From Terfezia claveryi (taxonomy: Eukaryota > Ascomycota > Pezizomycetes > Pezizales > Pezizaceae): DNA of 64,000 bases. The notes under the pieces are model-generated. The model did not search any database and had not been told where the DNA came from. It saw only the letters and a program-made list of their open reading frames with translations. Made by a program: the position numbers and the translations under genes. The stretch spans positions 1 through 64,000 of the forward strand of contig WHUX01000043.1 of assembly GCA_015179025.1 (NCBI GenBank), in the 5' to 3' direction. Below, piece after piece: positions 1 through 10,328 of this stretch (position 1 is the stretch's first letter; each line of letters begins with the position of its first letter).

Positions 1-2205
1 CACTCACACTCTCCTCTTCGCTCCCTACACCTGCCGGAACCTCCGCCCCCGCCACTGTCTCCGTCCTCCTCCTCCTCTCCCCCGTAATATCCCTCCAAAT
101 ACACTTACCCGTATGCGCAATACTGCTCCTTCCCTCCCAAACCGGATATACGCCCACACAGAGACTACTAAAAAACAACCACGCAATTCCCACACTCACC
201 CACCCCGTAAAAAACTTCTCACTGAATACATAGCTGGTACCAAAAATTGGGAATGGCCAGAGGACAAGCAAGATAAGGGTCAGTACGACTGTGATTGTCC
301 TTGCAATGAACGCTGCCCGAGCCAACTTCTGCTGCTCTTCCTCCTCTGTTGTGAGCGGGTTTTCGCCGGGGATGAGAGATAGATCGACGTGTGCCTCTGC
401 GGCGAGATCGTGGTCGTCGGCCTTGCGGATGGCGCGCATGCTGACGTAGTCGTAGTTATCCACGCCAAAGAGGAGTGTTAGAAAAGGGATAAACACGCAA
501 GGTGAGAGTAAGGCAACCACATTCCCAACTAACATGGGGATGTTCTTCCCCGAAGTATCGACTGTGATGGTTCCATACTTGACCTTTGTCGTCACAAGCC
601 ATCCGACTAGGGAGCATGTCAACCCTAGAATAGGAGATAATGCCGCAGCGTAGACGTTCTGCCCTTTCCAGAGGAGAGTAAGCGCAGCGGGGAGCACGGC
701 TGAAGAAACAATCACCCCCATGAGGAGGTACAAGTACCCCATTGAGATCCCCGCATGGAAGAGGCCAACAGAGAACGCCGCCATTGTGAGACCAAAAGCC
801 AACACGCACAAGTGGGACATCATGATGAGTTTCTTCCCTGTGGCTTTGGGGTTGAAGTAAGTCTGGTAAACGTCATATGTGAAGATTGACGATACAGCAA
901 CGAGCTCAGCCGAGGACGCAGATGTGACAGCCATAAAAATGAGGAGAAGTGAACACGCCGCCCCGCCCTTCCCCAGCAGCGCAACCGCAGCATTAGGCAG
1001 CACCAACCCTGCGCTCACATCCGCATCAGCCATTCTCGCAATTGGATACCCAGGGAAAGTCGGGGTCCCTTCCAGTACAAGACACGCCAACCCCATTGTC
1101 GTCGCGCACAGCCACGGAATCGCAAACCAGCTCAACCCACCAAGAACGTAGCCTGGCAGCGCGCTCGCAGGAGACGCAGCAATCGCCTTATTATAATACC
1201 CATTATCGCAAAACACGGTCCCAAAATTCCCCACAATATTGATAATGAAGAACATGACTCCCTCGGTACTCCTCATGGTCAAATAGCTCCCCTCGGCATT
1301 GCCATCAACAGGGTACTTGATCGCCTTTTCCACCAGGAGCTCGTAGACTTTTGCCGGGGATCCAAGGATTTCAGAGGTGGTATAGGTCGTGAATGCGAAG
1401 ATGAAGATGATGACGAGGATTACTACTGTGTGGGCGTAGTCGGTCAAGAAGGTGGCTTTGATCCCGCCGAACCAGGTGTACACGATGACTCCTAGCGGGA
1501 GGAGGAAACAGGCGACCTCGGTGCGCATGCCGGTGAGGGAAGTGACGACTGCGGAGCCGCCGGTGAGCAACATGGCAGTAACGAGGATGTTGGTGAAGAG
1601 ACCGAAAACGGCGAAGGTTAAGTGAGTCGCGGTGCCGTAGCGGGCGCGGATGACCTCCTGTATATCCCCATCAGCTTGAATTTGATAACGATATATACAT
1701 CAATTATATCTATGGGTCAATGAGGTGAGGTAGACGAACCAGGAAAGTATGTGCATTCGGTGCCTTCCTCTTAAGCTCAATTGCCAACGTCGCAAACAGC
1801 AGAATCTGCACCGTCGCTCCACTCGCATACCAAAACGGTCCCGAAACACCATACCGATACGCAATACCCGAAGATTGTAATAATGTAGCGGCCCTATTCA
1901 TAACCCCGCAACATCAATATCAATCATATCACTCTATCCCGTCCAATCCCATCCATTGTAATTCAATGTGAGTATACATACCATGTCCATGAACTAACCA
2001 CCGCACTCGCCACCAGCCCCGTCTTGACCGTCCTCCCCGCCGTAGAAAACATCTCACTGGTCTGCACCTCATTCTGGTATCTCTTCAGCAGCCACGTGAT
2101 GAGGATCATTCCACCCGCAAAGACCGCCCCTAGGCCTAGGACGATGCCGTAGCCAAAGCCCTGCGAGAGAGGGGGCTCGTAGTGGGAGGGCGCGGCGCTA
2201 TCCAT
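1..2205 (-). CDS. DUR3: Dur3-type urea/proton symporter, 3' end outside window
   Basis: A plasma-membrane urea active transporter of the sodium:solute symporter family. Three exons read on the minus strand: 2205-1982, 1893-1740 and 1657 to beyond base 1. The phases join cleanly (224 + 154 nt = 126 codons). The N-terminus has a first membrane helix near residues 18-40, then the Dur3-like stretch [20 protein letters not shown], and continues through [12 protein letters not shown] and EVIRARYGT. The long third exon keeps one open frame of alternating hydrophobic segments, with [19 protein letters not shown] and a C-terminal WRDITGE segment. It is still open at base 1, so the last residues are missing. 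A GGTAAG string near 108 looks like a donor, but the frame reads through it in Dur3 style, so I do not call an intron there. The second intron starts GTTCGT, a weak donor. In fungi this transporter imports urea at low concentration and is usually under nitrogen control. Confidence 0.93.
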
Positions 2206-4452
2206 TGTGGGGGTGGGTGGTGGGGTTCGTGTGTCGTTGATGGGTGGGACTCGAGTACTGTATTCCCGTCGAGTTTAGGGGAGGTGATCTGCTTCGACTT
2301 TAAGATTGATTCAAATGCAAACACAAGAGCCCTGCATTTCATCGACGTCCCAAAGGCCAGGTTATATACCCACCTCACCCCCCACCCTCATACTCCATCT
2401 CCTCCTTTCATATCGAGATATATACAGTCCACCCCCCTGATATGCACCTATTCACCGGGTCAGCATGCACAGAAAACCCGAATATCTCTTCCCCAAATTC
2501 CATTTCCGTCCACCCCATATTATCCTCGAAGCTCGCTGCTTCTTGCCCTACAACACCCGCCGCCTCCCGTGATACCAGAATCTACCCCTTACCAACCAGG
2601 CCGACTCACCGGTACGCATATCAGCCCCAACCCTTCAACTCCATCCATAAATTCCGTCCACACAAGTCCAAGCCTTGCACGGCGATAAGATAAGCACCGG
2701 CGATCAATCCCCAAATCCAAACACGAAAAGCTACCAAATTTTGCACGCCACAAAACGCATACACCATCTGAAAGTCCCCTAATAGAGCTTATCTCCACGA
2801 CATCCCTCAAAGCTGTTGGAATATGTATGCATCTAGGAACTATGCGGGTAGCAGTTTAAATCAAGTAATCCGATTCACCGATCGGTAAAACAAAAAAAAA
2901 AAAAAAAGAAGAATCTCGGACGTACGGAACATGTACGAGGTATATAAAAGCAGAAATGTGAGAGCAGGGGGGTTATCAGACATGTATTCCGTACACATAC
3001 ATGAAATGCAGGCCAGATATCGATATCTGGCACTATTAGAATTGCGACTAATTCCCTGGATATGCCGGTGAGAACTATGGCCTGCGGAATGAGGCAGAAC
3101 TCGAGACGGCCAACCGATATCACTTGAGATTATACAGCATCATTAGCAATTGCAATTAACTTGACCCATGGGACACATTCACAAAGAGTACCTAGGTATC
3201 CCTAACGGCTCCAACGCCCACCCCAGCCACCTGCTTCCCTTTCGCCTGTTAGAGAGAGAAGAATTAGATAATCCCCCAGATTCCCATCGAGTAAAACGAG
3301 CACAAGCGCGTGTATGTGTGAGAGGCTTATCTCTAGAAACGAATGCGTCGAAGGGGGGCTTATTGTGTGGTCGCCGACCTTGGCGTGCCCCCCAGTTCAT
3401 TTACTTTGTACTACGATAATAATAACATGATTGATCGAAAGTATACAAAGTACCGTAGCTCGATATTCGATATTCAGACCTAAATTACGACTTTTGACAA
3501 CACCGGGGAAGCCGCTGTCCAGCCACCCAATGCTACCCGAACTGTTTTTGGACAGGTACCCCATCCCCCCCTCTTCCCTCCCCTCCCCCCTCCACAATAT
3601 ACCTACAATCTCGGGTTTCAAAGCCACTCCATGCACAATCGCTTCACCCTGGTTATCCCCGTACGCCAATTCATTGGGTTATGGTCCCGTACTAGACGAG
3701 GAGATAGCGAGCAAAAGCAAAAATATATGTATTAGGAATTCGAGCTTCCACCGACAACAACAAACAACAAAGAAAAAAGAAAATAAAGTTACAAATGCTG
3801 ACAACGCTTCTGCTGCTCGTAAGCACGTGCGCAAAGCTATTCATCAAAACTCAGCCGGGGAAAAAAGTAAATAAGAGGTATCGGTGTAGCCATGAGATAT
3901 GAAATATCAGGTCCAAGTACCGGTATGCCAGCCTGATCCAGATATGTTAATATAGCTACCAGAAGTGAAATGTATTAGCTGCCCTGCCCAAGAGTTTAGT
4001 ACGCAGCCCCATCATGCAATGCAGCACAACCCAATGTCTCTCCTGCCCTTCCCACTCGAGACCCAACGTACTGGCTGCATTCATTACCGTAGCTTAGCAC
4101 GTGAGGTTTGCCCAACTCTGGAATGGAGCATAAGCTAAGCGTCCGAACTCGGAAGCAGGGCGTATCTCGCCGAAGAGATTATTGAAAATTAGAAATCGGG
4201 CGCCCGAGGAGTGTAAACTCATTCCTTCGGCCCGGCTTGAAGCTACCGTTCCCCGACCCGAGCGGCTTGCAGTTCAATTCACTATCATATGATTGATTTT
4301 GGCTGAATGATTGTATATAGACAACTCCCTTTGTGAAGTTTCGTCTTCCCTCATCCTCCCTTTTCCCTCCTCTCTCTCACATCCTCCCTCTTCCCCCTTC
4401 CGCTTCCTCTTCCTTCCCCTTCACCACACCCACCCCACCTCTTCCCCCCCAT
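2206..4452. other. Intergenic region, no gene recognised
   Basis: This holds the promoter side of the urea transporter, a run of A at about 2887-2907, and a CT-rich tract at about 4340-4450 directly beyond the stop of the zinc-ribbon gene (GA-rich in the sense of that gene, so probably its 3' untranslated region). Short open frames here have no codon bias or motif that I recognise. Confidence 0.6.
2684..2694 (+). promoter_or_regulatory. Tandem GATA-factor sites upstream of the urea transporter
   Basis: GATAAGATAAG contains two overlapping HGATAR sites about 480 bp upstream of the Dur3 start codon. A further site, CTTATC on the plus strand, lies at 2788-2793. AreA/Nit2-type GATA factors activate nitrogen-uptake genes through such pairs in related fungi. 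Function here is inferred from motif and position only. Confidence 0.4.
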
Positions 4453-4791
4453 CTACTTCCACTGCTGCGGATGTTGATGAATCATGCCATTCAACTGGTC
4501 CTTATTCGTATCCTGATGATACCCACAAATCGTACACCTGAGCTCCTCCCCCCAGCTAATGGGAATCAACGGAATAAAGCAAAAGGTAAAAAACTCTCTC
4601 CGTTTCCTCGGGATCACCGCGTTATTGTGGCATCGGGGGCAGACGACGCGGAGGTTTTCGTAGCCCTTGAGGTTCGACGAGAAGTCCTGCGTACCGCAGA
4701 CTAGAATTCGGGGAGATGTTAGCAATCATAATAGCTGGCGGCGATATGATAAAAGCTGGGGAAGGGGGGATGTACCAAAGAAGAAAAACAT
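4453..4791 (-). CDS. Small zinc-ribbon protein, two exons
   Basis: A predicted 87-residue protein from exons 4791-4776 and 4700-4453. The first exon encodes only M-F-F-F-F and one base. The intron runs GTACAT to TTCTAG, and the join restores the sequence VCGTQDF. Two cysteine pairs follow: CPRCHN around residue 30 and CTIC around residue 60. Between them is a basic-aromatic stretch ending in FIPLIPISWG. Small fungal zinc-ribbon proteins of unknown role share this order: a leading aromatic stretch with C-G, then CPRCHN, then F-x-I-P-[LV]-I-P, then C-x-I-C. It would bind one zinc. I know no established function. The start is chosen because the tiny first exon restores the conserved N-terminus. 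The frame continues 5' of the splice acceptor with another possible start, so a single-exon model is not excluded. Confidence 0.72.
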
Positions 4792-5735
4792 TGGTATTTG
4801 ATGAATCGAAGGTATCTGGCTAGATGGAGATGAAACTGACGCTGAGGCGATACTTATAGGGGAGATACTAGACTCAATCAGCGACGATGATATGATGTAG
4901 ATCTGGTTTCATTGAAAGGTAAGCAGTTGGTTGGTGGCTATTCTTAAGTTCCAAGCTGATGAGCACCTGAGCCGTGGCGGAGTAACTGCCAAGAAATTGA
5001 TGACGTCTCCTTTTGGTCAGCCACACCTTGTTTGTGTGGCTTGGCAGCCGGTAAATATCGCTGAAAATGGCCAGAAGTTTTGGGGGCATAGCCGAGAAGG
5101 GCGACAGCTCAGGGTAACCTGATCCCGAGGCAGCGGAAGAAAAATGTTTCATCCACAATACCATGACAAAAAAAGGACAATGTGTGAAACAGCACCCTTC
5201 CCCATAACCTCCAGTGCTATTACATACTATTATCCTTTCCTCTTTAGACTTAAACTTATATAGGTTGTAAACCCCGATGGCCTGTGTTAAGGTGAAACCA
5301 ACTACATGAACATATCTCCCTATAAAGAAAACGCCTGTGGTTCTCGTACACAGGCCCTATTCTCGTTTTCAACAGAAAATTCCGCAATTCCGCTATACCC
5401 GATCCCTACTTGTGTTATCGATGTATGTGATGAAACCGCAGTGATCTATTATGATATATAATTCTATGATATCGATCTTTAGCCATCATCAGCGGGAGTA
5501 GGAACATACTCTGGTAACTAGTAAGAACACAGAGAGCCCTGAAAGTAGCTATAGGTAAATGTACAATACAACAGTATCTCTTGACCATTGCACATCAGCA
5601 AATAAAAGAAAAAGTAACAGAAATAGTGCAAGAAATGAATTGATACGAAGGGCGAAAAAAAAAAGAGACTCCATACGACTAAGAAAATAATAAACACATA
5701 AACCACAATGACTGTTCCCGAGTGAAACGCACTAA
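4792..5735. other. Intergenic region, no gene recognised
   Basis: Between the zinc-ribbon gene and the 3' end of the RNA polymerase I subunit gene. AT-rich toward 5400-5735, with short A runs. No conserved frame or structural RNA signature seen. Confidence 0.6.
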
Positions 5736-6809
5736 TCATGATTCTTTATCCTTCTTAGACCTTTTCTTTTTCTCCTTCTTCTCCTTTTTCCTTTCTTTAT
5801 CCTTCTTGTCCTTCTTGCACTTTTTCAGTGGGCTCACTGGCTCCCCGTCAGCTTCCACCTCCACCACTTCATCCGCCCCCCTCGTAGGCCCCACAGGCCG
5901 AATAGACAAATCCCGACCCCTGGCAAGGCTAGATGCATTACAACCCTGTCCTGCGTCTGCCTCGGACTCGAGGAGATTCCCTTCAATGGCAATAATATGC
6001 CCACTAGCCCTGACAGTTTCAACCCTAAACCTCAGTAGCCCATCAACATATTCCCCTTTCTCATTCATCCACCCACCAAGATCCTCTTCTGCTTCCCCAT
6101 CCTTCTCTGACCCCTCCGCACCTTCCACACCCTCCATAGACCCCAGGTCCTTCGGCTCTTCCTCAACCGGCTTCACCCCCGCGGGGGTGAATCCCACCCT
6201 CTCCTCACACCAACCCCATGCCCTAGGAATCTTCCCCCTCGGAATACTAACATTAAAGGTATTCAACACCAAAAGCCCTATATGGCTCTCACTTTGCAAG
6301 TTGACCCACCCTTCGAGAAAATCTCCCTTCTGCGGGCACCAGAGGAGGAAATCAACCGTAACCCATGTAAATGCGAATGGTGAGTCGGCCTGAACCCGGG
6401 CCCCGCGCTGGTTGAATCGGATATTCCGGTATGAGAGGATGATGCCCCGGAGAGGAGGATAGTAGGTGAGGATTAGGGGGTCGAGGTGGTCCGATTCGAG
6501 GGAGAGCCAGGGGTATGAGGAATATAGTGGGGAGATGGGGAGGTACAGTCGTGCGGTGACAGTCCTGAAGGGGTTGGAGGCTGTTGCGGGGCTCTTGTTT
6601 GGCGTGAGAGAGGTGTCGAGAGGCTGGATGTGGGAAGGTTCATCGAAATCCATGCGGGGCTTTTTCGACTTCGCTTTGGAGGGTGTGGTAGAGTCGCCGT
6701 TAGTAGGTATTTCAGGGGCCGCGGCATCAGAATGTCGTTTTCGCTTCTTTTCGGCTTTCTTGTCTTTTGAAGAACGCTCTTTGCGAGCAGAGCCTACGGC
6801 TGCAAACAT
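5736..6809 (-). CDS. RPA43: RNA polymerase I subunit RPA43
   Basis: A single-exon protein of 357 residues. RPA43 pairs with RPA14 in yeast to form the stalk of RNA polymerase I, which transcribes ribosomal DNA in the nucleolus and contacts the initiation factor Rrn3. Residues 1-52 are lysine-rich and low in complexity. The stalk N-terminal domain starts near residue 85 (RLYLPISPLY) and includes DPLILTYYPPLRGIILSY. The OB-type domain follows from about residue 145, with FTWVTVDFLLWCPQKGD, then LEGWVNL and the HIGLLVLNTFNVSIP strand. An acidic insertion (about 215-245) separates the last OB strands (LRFRVETVRASGHIIAIEG). The C-terminal 30 residues are a lysine/glutamate tail typical of nucleolar proteins. 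Length and order fit fungal RPA43. No intron is needed and the ATG is the first in the frame. Confidence 0.9.
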   Translation of the reverse strand: MFAAVGSARKERSSKDKKAEKKRKRHSDAAAPEIPTNGDSTTPSKAKSKKPRMDFDEPSHIQPLDTSLTPNKSPATASNPFRTVTARLYLPISPLYSSYPWLSLESDHLDPLILTYYPPLRGIILSYRNIRFNQRGARVQADSPFAFTWVTVDFLLWCPQKGDFLEGWVNLQSESHIGLLVLNTFNVSIPRGKIPRAWGWCEERVGFTPAGVKPVEEEPKDLGSMEGVEGAEGSEKDGEAEEDLGGWMNEKGEYVDGLLRFRVETVRASGHIIAIEGNLLESEADAGQGCNASSLARGRDLSIRPVGPTRGADEVVEVEADGEPVSPLKKCKKDKKDKERKKEKKEKKKRSKKDKES

Positions 6810-7742
6810 CCTTTCCTACTTCTTCTTCCTCCTATTGCGTCTTCCTTCGTAAGGCCGTCTCTACGAAGGCCCCTTTTGTTCGTGGTTGGTGAATTGGGTA
6901 GCGATTCGATTTATGTGATTGGTGAACGTTTTAAAGATTTTTGTTCAAAGTTTTGACGGTTTGGTTTGCCAAGATTTCGGGTCTGGCTAGTTAGGGCTAG
7001 TGATGTAGTCACGTGCAGGCACATGTACTCCCTTGGTTCTCCTTGCGGCTTAAATAGAGGCCCTCCCAAGGGATAGAGGTATTCCATGGAATTAGCTAAT
7101 GCCTTCCTATTCTAATAATTGACCTCTCAGCACACATCAAACCTCTCTATTTATGACTGAGCAATGTGATAAGTGCACAGGAATCAAGGCGATCCTCACC
7201 TCAATGATGTGTACATATATCCCTTTAATACAAGGGAATATTCCGTGCATGCCAGGAGATAGAAGCACCAAACGGGGCATGGAAAAGGCTGTTGTCATTA
7301 CTTACTCTGTGTATTTAATGTGCTCCCATTTAGAATGAGGTAGCTTAGATACTCTACATCTTCCTCTACAGCCTTGCGGACTACATACTAGTATAAACTT
7401 CTACCCATTAATAATAATAATCTGCAGATATTTTTGTATCAACAAATCTATGTCAGGTAGTCTCTATTTTGAAATATGTATCACATATTTATGTTTTCCC
7501 AATATCAGAGAAAATGTTTCATGCATAAAACTTTGTATAAGCTCTCGTTACCCATAGGTCAATAATACATAACTGCAATATATAAACTAACGAGAACTAC
7601 ATCAGTCTTAGTATACTTAGGATTGAAATGGGAACCTGTGTCAACCAGACTATGAAAACCTCCTTTAAGGACTCTATTAGGAATCTGTTTCCCCCCCAAT
7701 TCTCTATTTAACTATCATTTATGCTTTAGAGATCGGTATATA
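6810..7742. other. RPA43 promoter side and left flank of transposon
   Basis: The first few hundred bases are the 5' side of RPA43, where CCCTTTTG-type and CT-rich stretches occur. Beyond 7000 the DNA becomes AT-rich and holds only short random frames. One GTCTGGTTG-type motif (minus strand) lies near 7650. The transposon starts at 7743. Confidence 0.55.
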
Positions 7743-7998
7743 TGTTTTGGGCCTCCCGTGGGCAATTAATTTAATTACTGAATTCGGTAAATAAATCTGA
7801 TGTGAGAATCTTATGTGAGATGCCCCATAGTACTTATATGAAATTCCCGATAGTGCTTATGTTTGTAAAACTCGCAATAGACCTTATGTGAGATAATAGG
7901 TCCAACATAAGATATTAATGCAGTTTGGCGATGTGTAGGACTATATTCACAGTTTAAAAGCCGAGCTAAGATCCAGTATTATGAGATTTATTCATTCC

Positions 7999-8062
7999 GC
8001 AATATTAATACATCGCAATATCAATACATCGCAATATCAATACATTGCAATATCAATACCTC
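7999..8062 (+). repeat. Four tandem 16-bp repeats upstream of the integrase frame
   Basis: Four consecutive units close to GCAATATCAATACATC, starting at 7999, 8015, 8031 and 8047, differ by one or two bases each. They lie inside the transposon, 57 bp before its first ATG, where they could be part of a promoter or a protein-binding array. Function is not shown. Confidence 0.8.
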
Positions 8063-8118
8063 ATAATACCTGCCGTTGGTTTTCTACCAGTTTATCTACT
8101 CTGCCATTTATTTTCAAT

Positions 8119-10111
8119 ATGTCCGCAAGTCAATCTTCAGGCTCCTGAGTACCAGCTATACTCGCTAGAGTTCCAGACCTCCAACCTGTGGAACCTTTTA
8201 TCGATGGAATACAAGAAGCATTTCATTAGTACCTCCATGATACTCTACATCGCTTACAATTTGATGATATTCGCTATGATCAATATAAGTAATGGCTTTT
8301 ACAAGCTCAAGATTCAGACTGTGATAATAGTCCAAAACTAAGCAGAAATGAACAGAAAGCTTACTCTCGAGTCCTACAAAAGTTTTACTTAGATGCGGAT
8401 AAAAAACTTTGTTATAGAAGCGATGGAAGAGGGCTTCGAGTTCTTCATAACTGGCAACTGTTTGGAGTAATCTCTAATACACATTCTGCAATTCCACATA
8501 GAGGTCAAGAAAAGATATTCAATATTATTATGGAACAATATTATAGAATAATTCGGCCAGAAGTACGTTGGCTACTAAAGTACTGTAAGGTATAAAAAGA
8601 CCAAGTCCCTTTTCTTATAGATGATAAACTTAAAAAATACTAAAAATTATAGGTATACGGCCTTAATCATCCAAATCGAACAAGACTACTACTTCAGCCA
8701 ATTGTCATTAATAGATTATTTGAACGAGTTCAAGTTAATCTAATTAATATGCGACATGAGCCAGATGGGCAATATAAATGGATCTGCCATATGAAAGATC
8801 ACTATAGTAAGTAGTGTTATCTTACACCCTTAGAAGATAAAACAGTAAGTTTAAAATCAATTAATATAAGTAGTATAATACTAATATGTTTAAGCTGAAT
8901 CTGTTGCATCTACCATGACAGTATAGATCCAGCTCTATAGTCCACCAGAAATCCTACAGTTAGATAATAGTGGGGAATTTAAGGGTGCAGTTGAGTGCTT
9001 ATTATGAGCTTGGGGTATTAAAATTAAGCATGGAAAGTCTCATACACCTCAAGTTCAAGGGCTTGTTGAGCAGGCAAATGGAGTTGTGCAATCTCAACTA
9101 GCAAAATGGAAGACTGAGTGGGCCAATATAGTATAGGATACAGCACTTCCATATATTGCATTGGGTATTAATTGAACAAAACATTCTGCAACACTCAAGA
9201 CACTTTATGAGATTGTCTTTGGCCGACTCTATCCATATCAAGCTCATCTTCCATTGGATGAATAGGATACTGCAAAACTGAAGCAAGAGAAGGATTCAGA
9301 GGAAGAAGATCTAGATGATGGCTGGAATAAGGAAGAGGATGCTGAGTTTATTGCTATTTTTAATCCTACGGTAATAGACCAAATTGCAGCTGGTTCTACA
9401 CTCCGAGAACAGGTAAATATTGCTCTATAGCAGCATGGTCAAGTGGTTTGAAATCAAATGGTAGAATATTATAATAAATACCATGCAGTTCATATTTTTA
9501 CCATAGGTGAAATGGTCAGTATAGGAATTCCAAGAGAAGACCAGGCTAAAACTGATAATAAAAGGTTATATGCAAAAGTCATTGCAAAACCACAGCCTAA
9601 ACGCCACTAATTGTTAACTAAGTATGGCGTACTTGTTAATCTTTATCCAACTAAGGACCTCCAGCCAGTAATAGATCTTATGGGCTTGGAAGATGAAATT
9701 ATCAATACTCCAGCTACTCGAGAGATCATAATTACCTTAGCCAATGCTGCTTGGAAGGCATCTACTACAATTCGAGTTTCAGTCTCTTGTACTTGCAAAA
9801 AGTCCTATGCCAACCGCTGCTGCCGATGCTACAAAAATGGCCTGAAATGTTCCATCTATTGCCATACCAAAGCAGGAGCAGATTATGACTGTGGTAATCT
9901 TTCAGCTATAGCTGAGCGAACTCAAATTGGGCTATTGGATAATAACCCAGCGGAGGACCTGGAGGATGACTTAGTGGAGGACCCAGTGGAGAACCCTGAG
10001 GAGGACCCGGAGGAGGACCCGGAGGAAATCCCAATTGACCCAGAGCTAGATGCAGCTGTTACACCTTCCACTGCTTTTTCTGGCCGATACCGCCTACACC
10101 GGGGTCAGTGA
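8119..10111 (+). pseudogene. Inactivated DDE integrase/transposase with Cys-rich tail
   Basis: One long frame reads from ATG 8119 through an intron (8590-8652) and on to the stop at 10111, interrupted by at least 12 stop codons: 8146, 8227, 8290, 8812, 8924, 9005, 9134, 9173, 9263, 9428, 9449 and 9608. A second intron ends at 8894. Its donor near 8845 is one base short, so the exons no longer join in phase. The integrase order is clear. A degenerate zinc-binding region (His-rich part, then YCK-VY) is followed by a catalytic-core start with N instead of D (QVNLINMR, 8731-8754). Next come SKxCYLTPLEDKT and QLDN with its aspartate at 8963-8965, then QGLVEQANG with its glutamate at 9068-9070, 35 codons further on. 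After 9780 is a cysteine cluster (C-x-C-K, C-C-x-C, G-x-x-C, C-H), then a tail of E/D-P repeats. The architecture resembles KRBA2-type integrases. Confidence 0.78.
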
Positions 10112-10328
10112 TATTTTTTTTATTATATTAATACTTATTACTTGTATGTGTGTTGATAGTCTAGTTTGTATATATTTTTGATATAGTTCTAGTTAGGTAT
10201 ATTGTTGATAAATTCAAGTGCGCGTTATGTACCAAATCCAGTTATTAAATACTTATGTATATTGCCCGCGGGAGGCATAGTGGGTATGCTGCCCGCGGGC
10301 GGCCGATGCCCGCGAGCGGCCCAGAACA

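Larger units (their letters stand above)
7743..10328 (+). mobile_element. Integrase-type (Ginger/KRBA2-like) DNA transposon with terminal inverted repeats
   Basis: The left end reads TGTTTTGGGCC at 7743 and the right end reads GGCCCAGAACA ending at 10328. The terminal 22 bp are inverted repeats matching at 18 of 22 positions (7743-7764 and 10307-10328). Both ends have the TG...CA form made by retroviral-type integrases. The element is flanked by TATA on both sides (7739-7742 and 10329-10332), compatible with a 4-bp target duplication, although the AT repeat makes the exact length uncertain. Inside lies one plus-strand integrase gene. There is no reverse transcriptase, protease or long terminal repeat, so this is a cut-and-paste DNA transposon rather than a retroelement. 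Ginger elements (about 4-bp duplications) and IS3EU/KRBA2-type elements (about 6-bp) are the known relatives I would compare. The copy is dead because its gene carries many stops. Confidence 0.75.

Noticed and set aside
108..113. GGTAAG as a 5' splice site in the Dur3 gene
   Set aside because: The frame continues through it to the window edge with Dur3-like C-terminal residues, so an intron is not required.
8045..8341. 98-codon hydrophobic frame at the start of the integrase element
   Set aside because: It overlaps the integrase N-terminal region, which reads in another frame with continuous family-like sequence. This frame has no motif.
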